64,000 nucleotides of DNA from Paragemmobacter ruber. GTDB lineage: Bacteria; Pseudomonadota; Alphaproteobacteria; Rhodobacterales; Rhodobacteraceae. Made by a program: the position numbers and the translations under genes. The notes beneath the pieces are model-generated. The model was not told the DNA's origin. It saw only the letters and a program-made list of their open reading frames with translations, and ran no database searches. Location of the stretch: assembly GCF_009908315.1 (NCBI RefSeq), contig NZ_JAAATW010000001.1:1612001-1676000 (forward strand). The letters are read 5' to 3'. Shown in pieces: positions 8,383-17,600 of this stretch (its first letter is position 1; every line of letters starts with the position of its first letter).

Positions 8383-9249
8383 ATGGCCAGCTATGACGAT
8401 CGCGACGGGTACATCTGGATGGATGGCAAACTGGTGGAATGGCGCGGGGCCAATGTCCACATCCTGACCCATGCCCTGCACTACGCCAGCGCGGTGTTCG
8501 AAGGCGAACGCTGCTACAATGGCAAGATCTTCAAATCGACCGAACATTCCGAACGCCTGCGCACCTCGGGCGAGTTGCTCGACATGCCGCTTCCCTATTC
8601 GGTGGAAGAGATCAACGCCGCCAAAGAGGCAGTGCTCAAGGCCAACAACCTGACCGATGCCTATGTCCGGGCCATCGCCTGGCGCGGCGCGGGCGAAGAC
8701 ATGGGCGTGGCAAGCAAGCGCAACCCGATCCGCCTCGCCGTGGCCTGCTGGTCCTGGGGCAATTACTACGGCGACGCCAAGATGAAGGGCGCCAAGCTCG
8801 ACATCGCCAAATGGAAGCGCCCCTCGCCCGAAACCATCCCCCACGCCGCCAAGGCCGCCGGTCTCTACATGATCTGCACCATGTCCAAACACGCGGCCGA
8901 GGCGAAGGGTTGCTCGGACGCCATGATGTTCGACTACCGCGGCTACGTGGCCGAGGCGACGGGCGCCAACATCTTCTTCGTCAAGGATGGCGAAGTGCAC
9001 ACCCCCATCCCCGACGCGATCCTGAACGGCATCACCCGGCAAACCGTGATCGGGATGCTGCGCGACATGCAGATCAAGGTGCACGAGCGCCGGATCGAGG
9101 CGTCCGAGCTTGAAGGGTTCGAACAGTGCTTCCTCACCGGCACGGCGGCCGAGGTCACGCCGGTGGGCCAGATCGGCGACTACAACTTCGAGGTCGGCGA
9201 TCTGACCAAGCGCATCTCGACCGAATACGAAAAGCTGGTCCGCGCCTGA
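8383..9249 (+). CDS. ilvE: Branched-chain amino acid aminotransferase
   Basis: 288 residues from the ATG at 8383, preceded by GGGAGTGGGAC; a longer frame opening at 8311 lacks homology in its extra part. A class IV PLP aminotransferase that makes leucine, isoleucine and valine from their 2-oxo acids with glutamate. The PLP lysine is Lys157 in HAAKAAGLY, and EATGANIFF (191-199) is the phosphate-end motif. The substrate-side arginine/tyrosine region GERCYNGKIF is present. Single gene with its own strong terminator, divergent from petP. Confidence 0.93.
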   Translation: MASYDDRDGYIWMDGKLVEWRGANVHILTHALHYASAVFEGERCYNGKIFKSTEHSERLRTSGELLDMPLPYSVEEINAAKEAVLKANNLTDAYVRAIAWRGAGEDMGVASKRNPIRLAVACWSWGNYYGDAKMKGAKLDIAKWKRPSPETIPHAAKAAGLYMICTMSKHAAEAKGCSDAMMFDYRGYVAEATGANIFFVKDGEVHTPIPDAILNGITRQTVIGMLRDMQIKVHERRIEASELEGFEQCFLTGTAAEVTPVGQIGDYNFEVGDLTKRISTEYEKLVRA

Positions 9250-9304
9250 TCCGCATCACGCCCGCAGGCAGATCGTCAGCCACAGGCAGACAGCACCGCA
9301 GACG

Positions 9305-9340
9305 AAGGCGAAGGTTGCCCCCGCAACCTTCGCCTTTTCA
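9305..9340 (+). terminator. Intrinsic terminator of ilvE
   Basis: 14-bp perfect stem AAGGCGAAGGTTGC / GCAACCTTCGCCTT with a CCCC loop, followed by TTCATTT. It lies 55 bases after the ilvE stop. The region from here to 9543 contains no convincing gene. Confidence 0.85.
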
Positions 9341-9543
9341 TTTCTGGGGCGTCGCAGCACCCGTCCCGCACCGGGATCGGCAGCGCCCGCCTCTGATCGG
9401 GTCAGACCCAGAAAGACCTGCGGCCCGATCATCCGCGCAAGGGCGCGGCGGATCCGTCTGGCAACTCCTTTCCTGGCCCTCCGCATGGCGCATCCCGTAC
9501 GGGCCGATGCGCCCGGCGTGCAGCCCAGACCTTTCGATCCGCT

Positions 9544-10542
9544 TCACACCCCATCCCGGATCAAGGGCGTGGTGGAACAATGCAGCCCGCCCCCGTTCTT
9601 CTGCACCTCGGCATAGGGGATCGTCACCCAACTCACCCCAGCCGCTGCCAGCCGGTCCAGCGTGCGATTGGTGGCACCCTCGGGCATCAGCACCTTGCCC
9701 GGCGCGATGGCCAACGAATTCACGATCCACCCGTTATCCGCGGGGTCCGTCTCGATCCACCGGATCCCCCGCGCCCTCAACTCTTCAAGGAATGAAAACG
9801 GCAACCCCATCGGGTTCAGGATCGCCAGATCGCGGTCGATCATCAGGAAACTCACATCCAGATGGATGTCATAGCCCACCAGATCCACGATCAGCAGTTC
9901 CACCCCCTGCCGCGCCAGCACCTCGCGCACCTGTTCGGCCCCGTCGCGGTTCACCCGCACCCCCACGCCGATGGCGCAGGTCCGGGCGTTCAGCCAGGCA
10001 AAACTGCCGCCCTCCATCACACCCGTGCCGTTGATCGTGCGCAGGATCGGCACGCCCAGCCGCCCCAGCGTGCGGGTGATCGCCAATTCCTCGCCCCGCC
10101 GGATGCGCGCGCCCATCCGGCAGATGATCGCGCCCCCCTTCACCATGATCAGCGGATCGCGGGTATAGACCTGCTTCAGCCGGTTCCCCGCCTCGCCATC
10201 CACATAATGGACAACCACCCCCTCCGCCTCCAGTGCCGCGACAAAGGCTGCATGCTGGGCCTGCATCAGCGGGATGTCGGGCGGCGTGTCCGATTGGTAA
10301 TACCACCCCACCGCCGGATCCCCGAAAGACCCGATCTCCGCCAACCGCTTCGACGGGTCCACAACCCCCATCTCCGGTCCCGGCCGGTGCATCAGGATTT
10401 CGCGGATGCGGCCCACATCATTGTCGATCCCCCAGACCTTGCCCCATGTCGCCGCCAACTCGCCCGGGTCTTCAAATCCCGGTTCCGCGCCCGCGGCAAA
10501 GGTCTTGATCGTCTGGGTATAGATCCAATGCGGATTGCTCAT
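9544..10542 (-). CDS. Guanidino-modifying hydrolase (dimethylarginine dimethylaminohydrolase/amidinotransferase family)
   Basis: 332 residues from the ATG at 10542 (AGGAAGGGG upstream). A pentein-fold enzyme using a Cys-His-Glu set: Glu177 in EGGSF, His227 in DIHLD and Cys322 in GGLHCST near the C-terminus, with TRDP (127-130) in the substrate-binding region. Such enzymes cleave or transfer the amidino group of arginine or methylarginine. No neighbouring arginine or creatine gene narrows the substrate. Close annotations would be DDAH, arginine deiminase-like or N-amidinotransferase. It appears to be transcribed alone. Confidence 0.85.
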   Translation of the reverse strand: MSNPHWIYTQTIKTFAAGAEPGFEDPGELAATWGKVWGIDNDVGRIREILMHRPGPEMGVVDPSKRLAEIGSFGDPAVGWYYQSDTPPDIPLMQAQHAAFVAALEAEGVVVHYVDGEAGNRLKQVYTRDPLIMVKGGAIICRMGARIRRGEELAITRTLGRLGVPILRTINGTGVMEGGSFAWLNARTCAIGVGVRVNRDGAEQVREVLARQGVELLIVDLVGYDIHLDVSFLMIDRDLAILNPMGLPFSFLEELRARGIRWIETDPADNGWIVNSLAIAPGKVLMPEGATNRTLDRLAAAGVSWVTIPYAEVQKNGGGLHCSTTPLIRDGV

Positions 10543-10632
10543 GACTGGCCCCTTCCTGTTGCAGGGCACAGCCTAAGGCGGCACCCCGCAAGGCCGCAAG
10601 GCGGCTGCGGGGTGCAAATCACCGGCGCCCGA

Positions 10633-11061
10633 TCAGGCGATTACCGTTTCCACGGTGATGTTGCCCTTGGTCGCGTTGGAATAGGGGCAGATGAAATGCC
10701 CGCGCTCGGCGATCTTCTCCGCCACCGCGCGCTCCACCCCCGGCAGGGTCACCACCAGCTTCACATGCAACCCGAACCCGCCATCCGACCGCGGCCCGAT
10801 CCCCACATGGGCGTTCACCGTTGCATTGTCCGGCACCGTCCCCAGCTTCTCGCTGCTCGCGGCAAAGCGCATCGCGCCAAGGTAACAGGCCGCATAGCCC
10901 ACCGCGAACAACTCCTCCGGGTTATGCCCCGCGCCCGATCCGCCCAGTTCCTTGGGGCTGGTCATCGTCACGGTCAGCTTGCCATCCACCAGCTTGGCCA
11001 CACCATTGCGCCCACCGCCGGTGGCCTGTGCTTCGGTCCAGTATTTCGGATCCACAGACAT
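10633..11061 (-). CDS. ohr: Organic hydroperoxide resistance protein
   Basis: 142 residues from the ATG at 11061, with an excellent ribosome site (AAGGAGG). A thiol peroxidase of the OsmC/Ohr fold that reduces organic and lipid hydroperoxides, recycled by lipoylated proteins. The reactive Cys59 (YAACYLGAM) and resolving Cys125 (HFICPYSNAT) are intact, as is the Ohr-specific C-terminus. Divergent from its regulator ohrR, with a readable promoter and operator between them. The arrangement and cysteines support Ohr rather than OsmC. Confidence 0.95.
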   Translation of the reverse strand: MSVDPKYWTEAQATGGGRNGVAKLVDGKLTVTMTSPKELGGSGAGHNPEELFAVGYAACYLGAMRFAASSEKLGTVPDNATVNAHVGIGPRSDGGFGLHVKLVVTLPGVERAVAEKIAERGHFICPYSNATKGNITVETVIA

Positions 11062-11085
11062 CTTGAGCCTCCTTGTAATTCCTAC

Positions 11086-11098
11086 GCGATTAAATCGC
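11086..11098. promoter_or_regulatory. OhrR operator, ohr side
   Basis: GCGATT-A-AATCGC is a perfect 6-bp inverted repeat around one base, placed between the ohr -10 box and its ribosome site, where repressor binding would block transcription. AT-rich centres inside short palindromes are typical of OhrR sites. Assignment is by position and shape only. Confidence 0.6.
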
Positions 11099-11106
11099 AC
11101 GCGATC

Positions 11107-11135
11107 ATTCTAGCGCGCCCTGCGGCAAGGGTCAA
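11107..11135 (-). promoter_or_regulatory. ohr promoter
   Basis: Read on the minus strand: -35 TTGACC (11130-11135), exactly 17 bases of spacer, -10 TAGAAT (11107-11112). Five of six bases match the consensus in each box. The palindrome at 11086-11098 begins 8 bases after the -10. Confidence 0.75.
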
Positions 11136-11149
11136 CCGCTTGCCGTTTC

Positions 11150-11166
11150 ATCGCGCGCGATATAAT
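11150..11166 (+). promoter_or_regulatory. ohrR -10 box overlapped by a palindrome
   Basis: A perfect TATAAT (11161-11166) ends only 8 bases before the ohrR ATG, and the 12-bp palindrome ATCGCGCGCGAT (11150-11161) touches it. A transcript from this box would begin at or next to the A of the start codon, so the message may be leaderless, and OhrR could repress itself here. Confidence 0.5.
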
Positions 11167-11174
11167 CTTCGGCC

Positions 11175-11612
11175 ATGAGCGACCACCCCATCCCGCCCCC
11201 ACCCCAGATGCTGTGCTTCGCGCTCTATTCCGCAGGCCATGCCATGCAGGCCGCCTACAAACCCCTGCTCGATCCGCTCGGCCTCACCTATCCACAATAC
11301 CTCGTCCTCGCCGCGCTCTGGGATCGTGACGGCCAGACCGTCGGTCAGCTTGGCGCCACCCTCTTTCTGGAAAGCAACACGCTGACACCGCTCCTCAAGC
11401 GGCTGGAACAGGCCGGATGGATCAGCCGCGGCCGCGACAAGGCCGATGAACGACAGGTCCGCCTCCACCTCACGGATGCCGGTCGCGCGTTGCAGGACAA
11501 GGCCGCCCCCGTGCCGCTCTGCTTTCTCGAAAACACGGGCCTCAGCGCCGATCAGGCGACCGACCTGCGCGATGTCCTCGCCATCCTGCGCGACAGGCTC
11601 CGCCGGCGCTAG
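11175..11612 (+). CDS. ohrR: MarR-family organic peroxide sensor OhrR
   Basis: 145 residues. Winged-helix repressor that leaves DNA when its cysteine is oxidised by organic peroxides. The sensing Cys14 sits in the family pattern LCFALY. A second cysteine, Cys115, lies in the C-terminal helix region, as in the two-cysteine OhrR class that forms an intersubunit disulfide. [14 protein letters not shown] (37-50) and the wing about [13 protein letters not shown] are standard. Divergent from ohr. No ribosome site is visible upstream of the ATG, consistent with a leaderless message. Confidence 0.93.
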   Translation: MSDHPIPPPPQMLCFALYSAGHAMQAAYKPLLDPLGLTYPQYLVLAALWDRDGQTVGQLGATLFLESNTLTPLLKRLEQAGWISRGRDKADERQVRLHLTDAGRALQDKAAPVPLCFLENTGLSADQATDLRDVLAILRDRLRRR

Positions 11613-11776
11613 GCCATCCGCCCCCGCTCGATCCGCAGGAACTGCAACAGCCGCTGTCCCCCCGCTGCGCCGCGCGGGCGGTGCCATGTCTCGCGCGGGG
11701 TCCGCGACAGCCGCATAAACTGCTTCACGCGGCTGCCCGTCGACGGGCTGCGCTTGTCGGCAACATGCTTGCTCAT
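11609..11776 (-). CDS. Small basic protein of unknown function
   Basis: 55 residues from the ATG at 11776, which has a strong ribosome site (GGAGGA, five bases upstream). Rich in Arg and Lys, no signal or membrane segment. I recognise no family. Its stop shares bases with the convergent ohrR stop. It lies 80 bp downstream of queG on the same strand and could be read from that transcript. The ribosome site and the tidy fit between neighbours favour a real gene, but the length allows chance. Confidence 0.45.
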   Translation of the reverse strand: MSKHVADKRSPSTGSRVKQFMRLSRTPRETWHRPRGAAGGQRLLQFLRIERGRMA

Positions 11777-11856
11777 GCCATCCTCCATGACAGGTCGGAT
11801 CATCAGCCTAACACCGAATCCCCGCTTCCCGAAACCCTGCCTTGGCGGGCCCCGGT

Positions 11857-12891
11857 TCAGGACAGGCGGTCCACCGCCCAGCTTGCCGCCTCCGCCACCG
11901 TCGGATCGGCATCTTCCCGCAACCCTGCCGCCACGGCGCGCAAGTCCGGCATCCCCGAATTCCCGATGGCATAAAGCACATTGCGCACGAACCGATCCCG
12001 CCCGATCCGCTTGATCGGGCTGCCCGCGAACCTCGCCCGGAACCCCGCATCGTCCAACACCGCAAGTTCCGCCAATTCCGGCGCCCCCACGCGCGGCTGA
12101 TAGCCGATCTCCGTCGCGGCTTTCGCAAACTTGTTCCAGGGGCAGACCGCCAGACAGTCATCACAGCCATAGATGCGATTGCCCATAAGGCCCCGCAGCC
12201 CCTCCGCCACCGGCCCGCGATGCTCGATCGTCAGATAGGAAATGCAGCGCCGCGCATCCAGCTGATAGGGCGCCGGAAAGGCCCCGGTCGGGCAGATGTC
12301 CAGACAGGCGGTGCACGTCCCGCAATGGCTCTGCTCGGGCACATCCTTGGGCAGATCCAGCGTGGTGAAGATCGCGCCCAGAAAGAACCAGTTCCCCAAA
12401 TCCCGCGACAAAAGGTTGGTGTGCTTGCCCTGCCAGCCCAGCCCCGCCGCCTGTGCCAGGGGCTTTTCCATCACCGGCGCGGTATCGACGAAAACCTTGA
12501 TCGCCTCCCCCGGTTCCGCCTGATCCAGAAGCCAGCGCCCCAGACGCTTCAACCGCCGCTTCACCAGATCGTGGTAATCCTTCCCCTGCGCATAGACGCT
12601 GACCGCCCCCCGGTCGCGCGCCTCCAGCACCGCCAGCGGGTCACCCGTGGGCGTGTAGCATTCCGCCAGCATGATCACCGATCGCGCCTCGGGCCACAGC
12701 GCCGCCGCGCTCCCCCGCCACGCCACCCGCTCGCCCATCCACGCCATCTGCCCCTGGCGCCCCTCGGCCAGCCACGCCGCCAGCCGCCCCGCCGCCTCCG
12801 GCACGGCATCGGGCGCGCAGATCCCCAGCGCTGCAAACCCCTCGGCCCGCGCCTGCGCCTCCAGCCTGTCCTTCAGGATGTCCAGCTTCAT
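11857..12891 (-). CDS. queG: Epoxyqueuosine reductase
   Basis: 344 residues from the ATG at 12891; the frame is open further upstream but that part reads through repeat sequence. Last step of queuosine synthesis in tRNA wobble positions: reduces epoxyqueuosine with cobalamin and two 4Fe-4S clusters. Proton-donor Asp136 (VDTAP), cluster cysteines 190/193/196/200 ([12 protein letters not shown]) and 216, 243, 246, 250 ([10 protein letters not shown]) are visible. A C-terminal HEAT-like stretch ([16 protein letters not shown]) completes the usual length. The start codon lies in a sequence shared almost exactly with phnK (see findings). Confidence 0.95.
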   Translation of the reverse strand: MKLDILKDRLEAQARAEGFAALGICAPDAVPEAAGRLAAWLAEGRQGQMAWMGERVAWRGSAAALWPEARSVIMLAECYTPTGDPLAVLEARDRGAVSVYAQGKDYHDLVKRRLKRLGRWLLDQAEPGEAIKVFVDTAPVMEKPLAQAAGLGWQGKHTNLLSRDLGNWFFLGAIFTTLDLPKDVPEQSHCGTCTACLDICPTGAFPAPYQLDARRCISYLTIEHRGPVAEGLRGLMGNRIYGCDDCLAVCPWNKFAKAATEIGYQPRVGAPELAELAVLDDAGFRARFAGSPIKRIGRDRFVRNVLYAIGNSGMPDLRAVAAGLREDADPTVAEAASWAVDRLS

Positions 12892-12941
12892 CTTGGCCCA
12901 AATACCCTCTGGGGGTGCGGGGGGCGAAGCATCCCCCGCCC

Positions 12942-12964
12942 GATTTTTCGCAGGAAAATCGTAC
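12942..12964. repeat. Solo copy of a TACGAT-type hairpin repeat
   Basis: GATTTTTCGCAGGAAAATC followed by GTAC is a short inverted repeat related to the arms at 14529-14588 and 24173-24249. It sits between queG and the glutathione transferase gene, next to a G/C-rich hairpin (about 12910-12940). Confidence 0.6.
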
Positions 12965-12974
12965 CCGCCCGCCG

Positions 12975-13640
12975 TCAGAAATCCAGATCGGCGTAATGGG
13001 CAGGCGGCGGAAAGCCCGGCACCTGATCGGCCAGCAGCGTGCGGAAACAGGGGCGCGATTTCACCTTCGCATACCAATCCTTCACCGCCGCCGACCGGTT
13101 CCAGTCCACGTCCGAGATGTAATCAAGGCAGGACAGATGCGCCGCCGCCGTCAGATCGGCCAGCGTCATCACATCACCGGCCAGCCAGCGCCGCTGATCC
13201 AAAAGCCACCCCATATAGTCGAGGTGGTACTTGATCCGGCTCGCCCCGAACTTCACGTTCTTGCTGTCGGGGTAACCCTGACCCATCACCTTCTTGTTCA
13301 CCCGCTCATACAGCAGCTTCGACGTCACTTCCTCATGGAACTTGTCGTCGAACCACGCGCACAGCCGCCGCACCTCATAACGCGCCTCGGGATCGCGCGG
13401 CATCAGCTGCGGGGTGGGAACGGCCTCCTCCAGATATTCACAGATGGCCTGGCTTTCCGACATCACCCGATTGTCCCAGCGCAGCACAGGCACCTTGCCC
13501 GCCGGGTTGCGGCGCAGGAAATCGGGCGAAGGCTCCCAGTACCGCTCTTCCACCAGTTCCACCTCCAGCCGCTTCTCGGCCAGCGTCAACCGCACCTTGC
13601 GGCAATAGGGTGACAGCGGAAAATGATAGAGACGGATCAT
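12975..13640 (-). CDS. Glutathione S-transferase family protein
   Basis: 221 residues. N-terminal thioredoxin-like domain with SPYCRKVRL (Cys13 near the usual active-site position), GKVPVL (the cis-proline loop) and ESQAICEYL (glutathione binding), then an all-helical C-terminal domain. Such proteins conjugate or reduce electrophiles with glutathione; no substrate is suggested by context. It ends 84 bp before the queG start on the same strand. A second, unrelated transferase of this superfamily is at 28025-28630. Confidence 0.9.
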   Translation of the reverse strand: MIRLYHFPLSPYCRKVRLTLAEKRLEVELVEERYWEPSPDFLRRNPAGKVPVLRWDNRVMSESQAICEYLEEAVPTPQLMPRDPEARYEVRRLCAWFDDKFHEEVTSKLLYERVNKKVMGQGYPDSKNVKFGASRIKYHLDYMGWLLDQRRWLAGDVMTLADLTAAAHLSCLDYISDVDWNRSAAVKDWYAKVKSRPCFRTLLADQVPGFPPPAHYADLDF

Positions 13641-13713
13641 CTGAAACGGGCATCCCGTGATGTCATGAAACGGTCAGACGTCTTTGCCCCGTCAGGGACG
13701 GGAATTCAACGGC

Positions 13714-14451
13714 TCATTCCTCGAAACAGGCCGCCCGGCCATCCGCCGCTATCGTTTCCGCGCCCCCGATGATCGCCCGCGTCCGCGACCGCACGAAATC
13801 CGACGGGTTCGATGCCGACCGCCCCTTGGGATCGGGCAGCACGGCGGCCAGACGCGCCGCCTGCGTGGGTGTCAGATCGCGCGCATCCACCCCGAAATGA
13901 TGCTGCGCCGCCGCCTGCACGCCAAAGACGCCCTCATCGAACTCCGCCACGTTGAGATAGACCTCAAGGATGCGCCGCTTGCTCCAAACCGTCTCCACCA
14001 CCGGCGTGATGAGCCCTTCCAGCGCCTTGCGCAGCCAGGACCGCCCATGCCAGAGAAAGACGTTCTTCACCGTCTGCTGGCTGATGGTCGATGCCCCCCG
14101 GTTCGACCCCTCTGCCACCGCCTCGCGGATGGCCGCCATGTCAAAGCCCCAATGCAGGCAGAAATTCGCATCCTCCGCCGCGACCGCCGACCGCGCCATC
14201 ACCGGCGCGATCTCTTCGATCGGCACCCAGTCCCGCTCGATGCCGCCCAGCCGCAGCGACTCGCCCAGTTGATAGAAATTGATCGGCGGCGGAACGAAGG
14301 AAAACAGCACGATCAGCACGGCAAACAGCGCGGCCACCCCGCCCGCGATCCGTCCGGCCCAGCGCAAGACACGCCGCTTCAGCGGTGGCCGCACGGCAGG
14401 AGCGGCCGCCTTGCGCGGCTTTCGGACGGGTTTTTCGGGGCTGTCGGTCAT
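13714..14451 (-). CDS. mtgA: Monofunctional biosynthetic peptidoglycan transglycosylase
   Basis: 245 residues. One membrane anchor (about 33-53) and a periplasmic GT51 domain that polymerises lipid II into glycan strands. Catalytic Glu93 in AAEDANFCLHWGFD, the motif GASTISQQTVKN (119-130) and RRILEVYLN (159-167) are intact. No transpeptidase domain follows, so it is the monofunctional MtgA type rather than a class A penicillin-binding protein. It stands alone between the glutathione transferase gene and gltB. Confidence 0.94.
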   Translation of the reverse strand: MTDSPEKPVRKPRKAAAPAVRPPLKRRVLRWAGRIAGGVAALFAVLIVLFSFVPPPINFYQLGESLRLGGIERDWVPIEEIAPVMARSAVAAEDANFCLHWGFDMAAIREAVAEGSNRGASTISQQTVKNVFLWHGRSWLRKALEGLITPVVETVWSKRRILEVYLNVAEFDEGVFGVQAAAQHHFGVDARDLTPTQAARLAAVLPDPKGRSASNPSDFVRSRTRAIIGGAETIAADGRAACFEE

Positions 14452-14528
14452 TGCGGCACCATAGCCATGCAGAGGGCGGCGCGGTCAAGGCACGGCAGTC
14501 ACCCCGCCGCCCCGCCCCCGCCCGCGCC

Positions 14529-14588
14529 TACGATTTTCCTTCGAAAAATCAGGCGCGGCGGCCCCTGAATTTTCGAATGGAAGTTCGT
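14529..14588. repeat. TACGAT-type inverted repeat pair
   Basis: Left arm TACGATTTTCCTTCGAAAAA (14529-14548, then TC) and right arm starting GAATTTTCGAATGGAAG (14567-14588) are imperfect inverted copies with 16 bases between. An outer GCGCCT/AGGCGC pairing encloses the left arm. It fills the gap between mtgA and gltB and matches the element at 24173-24249. Confidence 0.7.
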
Positions 14589-14604
14589 GGGGGCCGCCCT
14601 CACC

Positions 14605-17600
14605 TCACTCTGCCGGGACCTTCGCCACCTCGTCCGACAGGGGATGCGCCAGATGCGGCAACATCTCCTTGGGGCAGACCTGCAGGAAGTTGCGCTTCTC
14701 GCTCTCCCAATTGGCAAGGATCCGCTCGGCGATGCGCGAACCCGTCTCGGCAAGATGCACCTCGATCAGCCCGCGCAGCTGCGCCTCCCAATGCGGATGC
14801 CCGATGCCGCAGGTCAGGATCGACTCGAGGTTCATGAACTCTTCCGCCATCCCGTCGGGATCATAGACATAGGCCATCCCCCCGGTCATGCCTGCGCCAA
14901 AGTTCGCGCCGATCCGGCCAAGGATCACCGCAACGCCGCCGGTCATGTATTCACAGCCGTTCGACCCGCAGCCCTCGACCACCACCTTGGCGCCCGAGTT
15001 GCGCACCGCGAAGCGCTCACCCGCCCGCCCGCTGGCAAACAGATAGCCATCCGTCGCGCCATACAGCACCGTGTTGCCGATGATCGTGTTCTCCTCCGCC
15101 CGCAACGGCGAAGACATCATCGGCCGCACCGTGATCATGCCGCCCGAAAGGCCCTTGCCCACATAATCGTTGGCATCGCCCTGCACCTCGATCTTCAGAC
15201 CGCGCACCGAAAACGCGCCCAGCGACTGGCCGCAGGATCCGGTCAGCTTCACCGTCAGATGGTCGGGCTGCAGGCTGTTGCGCATCCCGAACTTCTTCAC
15301 GATATGGCTCGACGCCCGCGTCCCGATGGTGCGATGCGTGTTCCGCACCGCATAGGACAGCTGCATCTTCTCGCCATCCTCGAAGAACCGCGCGCCGTCG
15401 CGGATGATCTCGGCATCCAGCGTATCTGGCACCGCATTGCGCGGCTTCGACCGGTCATAGGTGATCTTCGATGCGCCATCGACCGTGATCAGCAGCGGGT
15501 TCAGGTCCAGATCATCCAGCGCCGCATGGCCCCGGCTCACCTGCGTCAGCAGGTCCGCTCGCCCGATGATCTCATCCATCGACCGCGCGCCGATCGAGGC
15601 GAGTATTTCCCGCACCTCCTGCGCATAGAAGGTGATCAGGTTCACCACCTTGTCGGCATTGCCGGTGAACTTGGCGCGCAGCGCCTCGTTCTGGGTGCAG
15701 ACGCCCACGGGGCAGGTGTTCGATTGGCACTGGCGCACCATGATGCAGCCCATGGCGATCAGCGCGGCCGTGCCGATGCCATATTCCTCGGCCCCCATCA
15801 TCGCGGCCATCACCACATCGCGCCCCGTCCGCAACCCGCCATCGGTGCGCAGCGTCACCCGCTCGCGCAGGTTGTTCATCGCCAGCACCTGATGCGCCTC
15901 GGTCAGCCCCATCTCCCAGGGCAGACCGGCATATTTGATCGAGGTCGCAGGCGACGCGCCCGTCCCGCCGTTATGGCCGGAAATCAGGATCACATCCGCC
16001 TTTGCCTTGGCCACGCCCGCCGCGATGGTGCCCACGCCCGAGGCCGACACCAGCTTCACCGTCACCTTGGCGCGCGGGTTGATCTGCTTCAGGTCATAGA
16101 TCAGCTGCGCCAGATCCTCGATGGAATAGATGTCATGGTGCGGCGGCGGCGAAATCAGCGTCACCCCCGGCGTCGAATGGCGCAGCCGCGCGATCAGCGC
16201 CGTCACCTTCATCCCCGGCAACTGCCCGCCTTCGCCGGGCTTTGCCCCTTGGGCCACCTTGATCTCCAACTCCTCGCAGGCGTTCAGATACTCGGCGGTC
16301 ACGCCAAAGCGGCCCGACGCTACCTGCTTGATCTTGGCGCTCGGGTTGTCGCCGTTCGGCTCCGGCACGAAATGCGCCGGGTCCTCGCCGCCCTCGCCGC
16401 TGTCCGACTTGGCGCCGATGCGGTTCATGGCGACGTTCAGCGTCTTGTGCGCCTCAGGCGAAAGCGCGCCAAGGCTCATCCCCGGCGTGACGAACCGCTT
16501 GCGGATCGACGTGATGCTTTCCACCTCTTCGATCGGCACCGGCTTGCCCAGCGTCTTGATGTCCAAGAGGTCGCGCAGATGGATGGGCGGGTTGGCCCGC
16601 ATCGCCGCCGAATACTGCTTCCACAGGTCATAGCTCGCCCGGTCACAGGCCGATTGCAGCATGTGCATCGTCTGCGCTTCCCAGGCGTGCTTCTCGCCCG
16701 ACCGCCGCGCCTTGTAGAACCCGCCGATGGGCAGCACATCTGCGCCCCCCAGCCAGCCCTTGGCATGCACCTCTTCCAGCTTCTGCTCGATCCCCGTCAG
16801 GCCGATGCCAGAGATGCGGCTGTGCATCCCGGGGAAATACTCCGCCACCATGGCCCGGCTCAGACCGACGGCTTCAAAGTTCAGCCCCCCGCGATAGCTG
16901 GAGATGACCGAGATCCCCATCTTCGACATGATCTTCAAAAGCCCGGCGTCGATGGCATCGCGATAGCGCCGCATCGCATCGGTCAGGCTGCCTTCCAGCA
17001 GCCCGCGCGAAATCCGGTCGGCAATCGAATCCTGCGCCAGATAGGCGTTCACCGTGGTCGCACCACAGCCGATCAGCACCGCGAAGTAATGCGGATCAAT
17101 GCACTCGGCCGACCGCACATTCACCGAACAGAAGGTCCGCAGCCCCTTGCGCGTCAGCCAGCTATGCACCGCGCTGGTGGCCAGGATCATCGGCATCGGC
17201 ACCCGGTCCGGCCCCTGATGCTGATCGGTCAGCACCAGATGCCCCGCACCCGACCGCACGGCATCCTCGGCCTCGGCCCGGATCCGCTCCAGCCCCTGCC
17301 GCAGATCATCCAGCCCCGGCGACACCGGGAAGGTGCAGTCGATAAAGGCCACCTGATCGCCGAACTGCTTCACCATCACGTCGAACTCGGCGTTCGCGAT
17401 GAAGGGGCTTTCCAGAACCAGAATCTCTGTCTGGCTGGAGTTTTCATCCAGCACGTTGCGCAGGTTGCCGAATCGCGTCTTCAGGCTCATCACGCGCCCT
17501 TCGCGCAAGCTGTCAATCGGCGGGTTCGTCACCTGGCTGAAGTTCTGGCGGAAGAAATGGCTCAGCGGGCGATAGACCTTCGACAGCACAGCCGAAGGCG

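Noticed and set aside
9256-9486. A 76-codon minus-strand frame ending in a hydrophobic segment
   Set aside because: Its apparent membrane segment is encoded by the ilvE terminator hairpin read backwards, and there is no ribosome site.
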